A stretch of DNA of 64,000 nucleotides from Flavobacteriaceae bacterium D16 (GTDB lineage Bacteria > Bacteroidota > Bacteroidia > Flavobacteriales > Flavobacteriaceae), in contig JAJTJC010000036.1 of assembly GCA_021295155.1 (NCBI GenBank), forward strand, positions 496,001 to 560,000, written 5' to 3'. Below are positions 63,244 to 64,000 of the stretch, one piece after another. Each line of letters begins with the position of its first letter. Position 1 is the stretch's first letter. The notes under the pieces are model-generated. The model saw only the letters and a program-made list of their open reading frames with translations, was not told the DNA's origin and ran no database searches. Both the position numbers and the translations under genes were made by a program.

Positions 63244-63284
63244 GTTCATTTTGGCTTGATCCAAAATGAACTTAAAAGATCAAG
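63244..63284. repeat. Overlapping alternative hairpins after the regulator gene
   Basis: GTTCATTTTGG (63244-63254) pairs with CCAAAATGAAC (63261-63271). The loop's CTTGATC (63255-63261) can instead pair with GATCAAG (63278-63284). The two stems share bases and exclude each other. From memory, similar TTGATC/GATCAAG spacers recur in Bacteroidota. Confidence 0.6.
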
Positions 63285-63323
63285 AAGGATTTAAGGAAAT
63301 TTTTGGACTATGGCCAAAAACAT

Positions 63324-63354
63324 AGATGCCTCGGATATGATATCCGAGGCATCT
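63324..63354. repeat. 31-nt palindromic element, copy 18
   Basis: Perfect arms AGATGCCTCGGATAT and ATATCCGAGGCATCT around a central G, between the regulator gene and the convergent DUF2188 gene, 13 nt from the latter's stop. Confidence 0.88.
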
Positions 63355-63367
63355 ATTTCGTTTTAGA

Positions 63368-63658
63368 TCAATCATAATTAATCCGATCCCGAATGGTTCC
63401 ATCCTGCCTATGGATGATGACGTCCGCCTTGTATTTTCTGGCCAGGCGTTTTGCTTTTCTTATGGCCGTATCCTGTCGGCGGTGTTTGGAGGTGATACGT
63501 TTATTTCCCTCGCGCCTTACCGCCCAACCGGTATCATAAGGTACTACGTGTTGGTGCCAGGACCTGCCCCGCTTGCTTTGACGGGAACTTTTAAAAAAGG
63601 CCTCTACAAGTTCAATGATAATGTCTATCCAGGAGGTGGATTTTTTGCCTTTGGGCAT
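63368..63658 (-). CDS. DUF2188-domain protein
   Basis: A 96-residue basic protein starting MPKGKKSTSWIDII (ATG 63656-63658). The C-terminal half matches DUF2188: HQHVVPYDTGWAVRREGNKR, TAIRKAKRLARKYKADVIIH and RQDGTIRDR. The family is small and of unknown function; the fold may bind nucleic acid given its charge, but that is a guess. A longer frame, upstream to 63766, runs through a terminator and a tRNA remnant and is not used. It lies just outside the presumed island boundary. Confidence 0.82.
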   Translation of the reverse strand: MPKGKKSTSWIDIIIELVEAFFKSSRQSKRGRSWHQHVVPYDTGWAVRREGNKRITSKHRRQDTAIRKAKRLARKYKADVIIHRQDGTIRDRINYD

Positions 63659-63720
63659 GTTGGTTTTTTTGATCTTATCGAAGATAGGGTTTTCAATAAA
63701 GAATCGCTGTTGTAAACGCA

Positions 63721-63746
63721 AAACCCACGCCTTTTGGCGTGGGTTT
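63721..63746 (-). terminator. Intrinsic terminator behind the tRNA 3' remnant
   Basis: AAACCCACGCC / GGCGTGGGTTT forms an 11-bp stem with a 4-nt loop and runs into TTTTGCG on the minus strand. It follows the tRNA remnant by 11 nt, as expected for the terminator of a former tRNA gene. Confidence 0.8.
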
Positions 63747-63757
63747 GCTGCTTGATG

Positions 63758-63782
63758 TGGTCCCACCTGGGCTCGAACCAGG
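63758..63782 (-). other. tRNA 3'-end remnant (T-arm and acceptor strand), candidate attachment site
   Basis: On the minus strand CCTGG-TTCGAGC-CCAGG is a perfect T-arm, followed by TGGGACC and the discriminator A. The expected 5' partner GGTCCCA is absent from the next 100 nt, as are the D- and anticodon arms, so this is a 3' fragment only. Displacement by integration of an element into the tRNA gene is the most likely cause. The identity of the tRNA is open; the sequence recalls flavobacterial tRNA-Met, from memory only. Confidence 0.7.
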
Positions 63783-63889
63783 TAGATTAATCCCTTTATT
63801 TCCAGTCAACTGCGATCATATAAATTGCCAGGCCATCCGAATTGTACGCCTTTTATGATTAAAAAAAATAGTTAGTTATTAATGTTTAT

Positions 63890-64000
63890 TTAAACCTCAA
63901 TTTTTGCATCATCTACACTAACCTGCCCATTCATAAGCATGGGTAACAACCAATCACGTAAGGCAACGAGTTTTTGGTTTTCTTTCTTCAAATTATTCAT
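63890..64000 (-). CDS. hsdS: Type I restriction enzyme specificity subunit HsdS, C-terminal part
   Basis: The last 36 codons of a gene that continues past the right edge. The tail ENQKLVALRDWLLPMLMNGQ, followed by VSVDDAKIEV, is the standard C-terminus of HsdS: the conserved coiled-coil helix followed by LRDWLLPMLMNGQV. HsdS reads the DNA target of type I restriction-modification complexes, so hsdR and hsdM are expected further right. The stop is at 63890-63892. The ATG at the window edge is internal. Confidence 0.85.
   Translation of the reverse strand: MNNLKKENQKLVALRDWLLPMLMNGQVSVDDAKIEV

Noticed and set aside
31588-63354. CRISPR array
   Set aside because: The 31-nt units are spaced by kilobases, lie behind genes and vary in their stems; no regular spacers or cas genes are present.
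63659-63766. N-terminal extension of the DUF2188 protein
   Set aside because: It would translate through a terminator hairpin and part of the tRNA remnant; the ATG at 63658 begins a coherent basic protein.
63758-63890. Complete tRNA gene on the minus strand
   Set aside because: Only T-arm and 3' acceptor strand are found; the 5' acceptor, D-arm and anticodon arm are missing in the adjacent 130 nt.

Overview
The window is chromosomal DNA of a member of the Bacteroidota, almost certainly a Flavobacteriaceae species. The evidence is a set of typical flavobacterial gene orders (tdk-alr, yceD-rpmF-fabH-accB-accC), promoters of the TTG/TAnnTTTG type without clear Shine-Dalgarno sites, many SPII lipoproteins, a GH144 glucanase, a tricorn-like S41 protease, an ABC permease/M1 peptidase fusion and hybrid AraC-type regulators. 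No rRNA, complete tRNA, IS element or CRISPR array is visible.

Region 1 (about 1-17.6 kb) is mostly housekeeping: rsmI, thymidine kinase overlapping alanine racemase, mscL, asd, a prolyl oligopeptidase, an orphan ABC ATPase with the ribosome-rescue factor arfB, a GntP permease, an FAD oxidoreductase/lipoprotein pair, the fatty-acid operon yceD-rpmF-fabH-accB-accC, pdxA and ribE. Transcripts here end in ordinary, unrelated stem-loop terminators.

Region 2 (17.6-31.6 kb) carries transport and surface functions: a NagX/HGSNAT-like acyltransferase with a sodium:solute symporter, a TSUP permease, a GH144 lipoprotein, a TerB-like protein, a secreted CotH/kinase-fold-like protein, DinB, an APC permease, a tricorn-like protease and a D-amino-acid aminotransferase. 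Two proteins of 58 and 42 residues, each followed by its own terminator, lie in the intergenic DNA.

Region 3 (31.6-63.4 kb) is accessory: a PspC-DUF2339 membrane protein, an ABC ATPase plus ABC-2 permease/M1 peptidase fusion, a porin, an OmpA protein, FKBP, a C92-type peptidase, a hybrid histidine kinase/AraC regulator, an esterase, hemG, a DUF285-repeat lipoprotein, a Gfo/Idh oxidoreductase, a phosphoesterase with a CBM9-like tail, two acyltransferase-3 proteins, an ankyrin lipoprotein and a membrane-bound AraC-TolB-TPR regulator. This half contains a family of about 18 intergenic 31-nt palindromes, seen nowhere in the first 31.5 kb. Their stems differ by compensatory base changes and most lie just after stop codons. 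I judge this repeat family, which may act as a mobile bidirectional terminator and in places was duplicated with its flanks, to be the least explained feature of the window.

Region 4 (63.4-64 kb) looks like the edge of a genomic island. A tRNA 3' end (T-arm and acceptor strand only) with its terminator is followed, after about 107 nt, by the C-terminus of a type I restriction specificity subunit (HsdS) that runs off the window.
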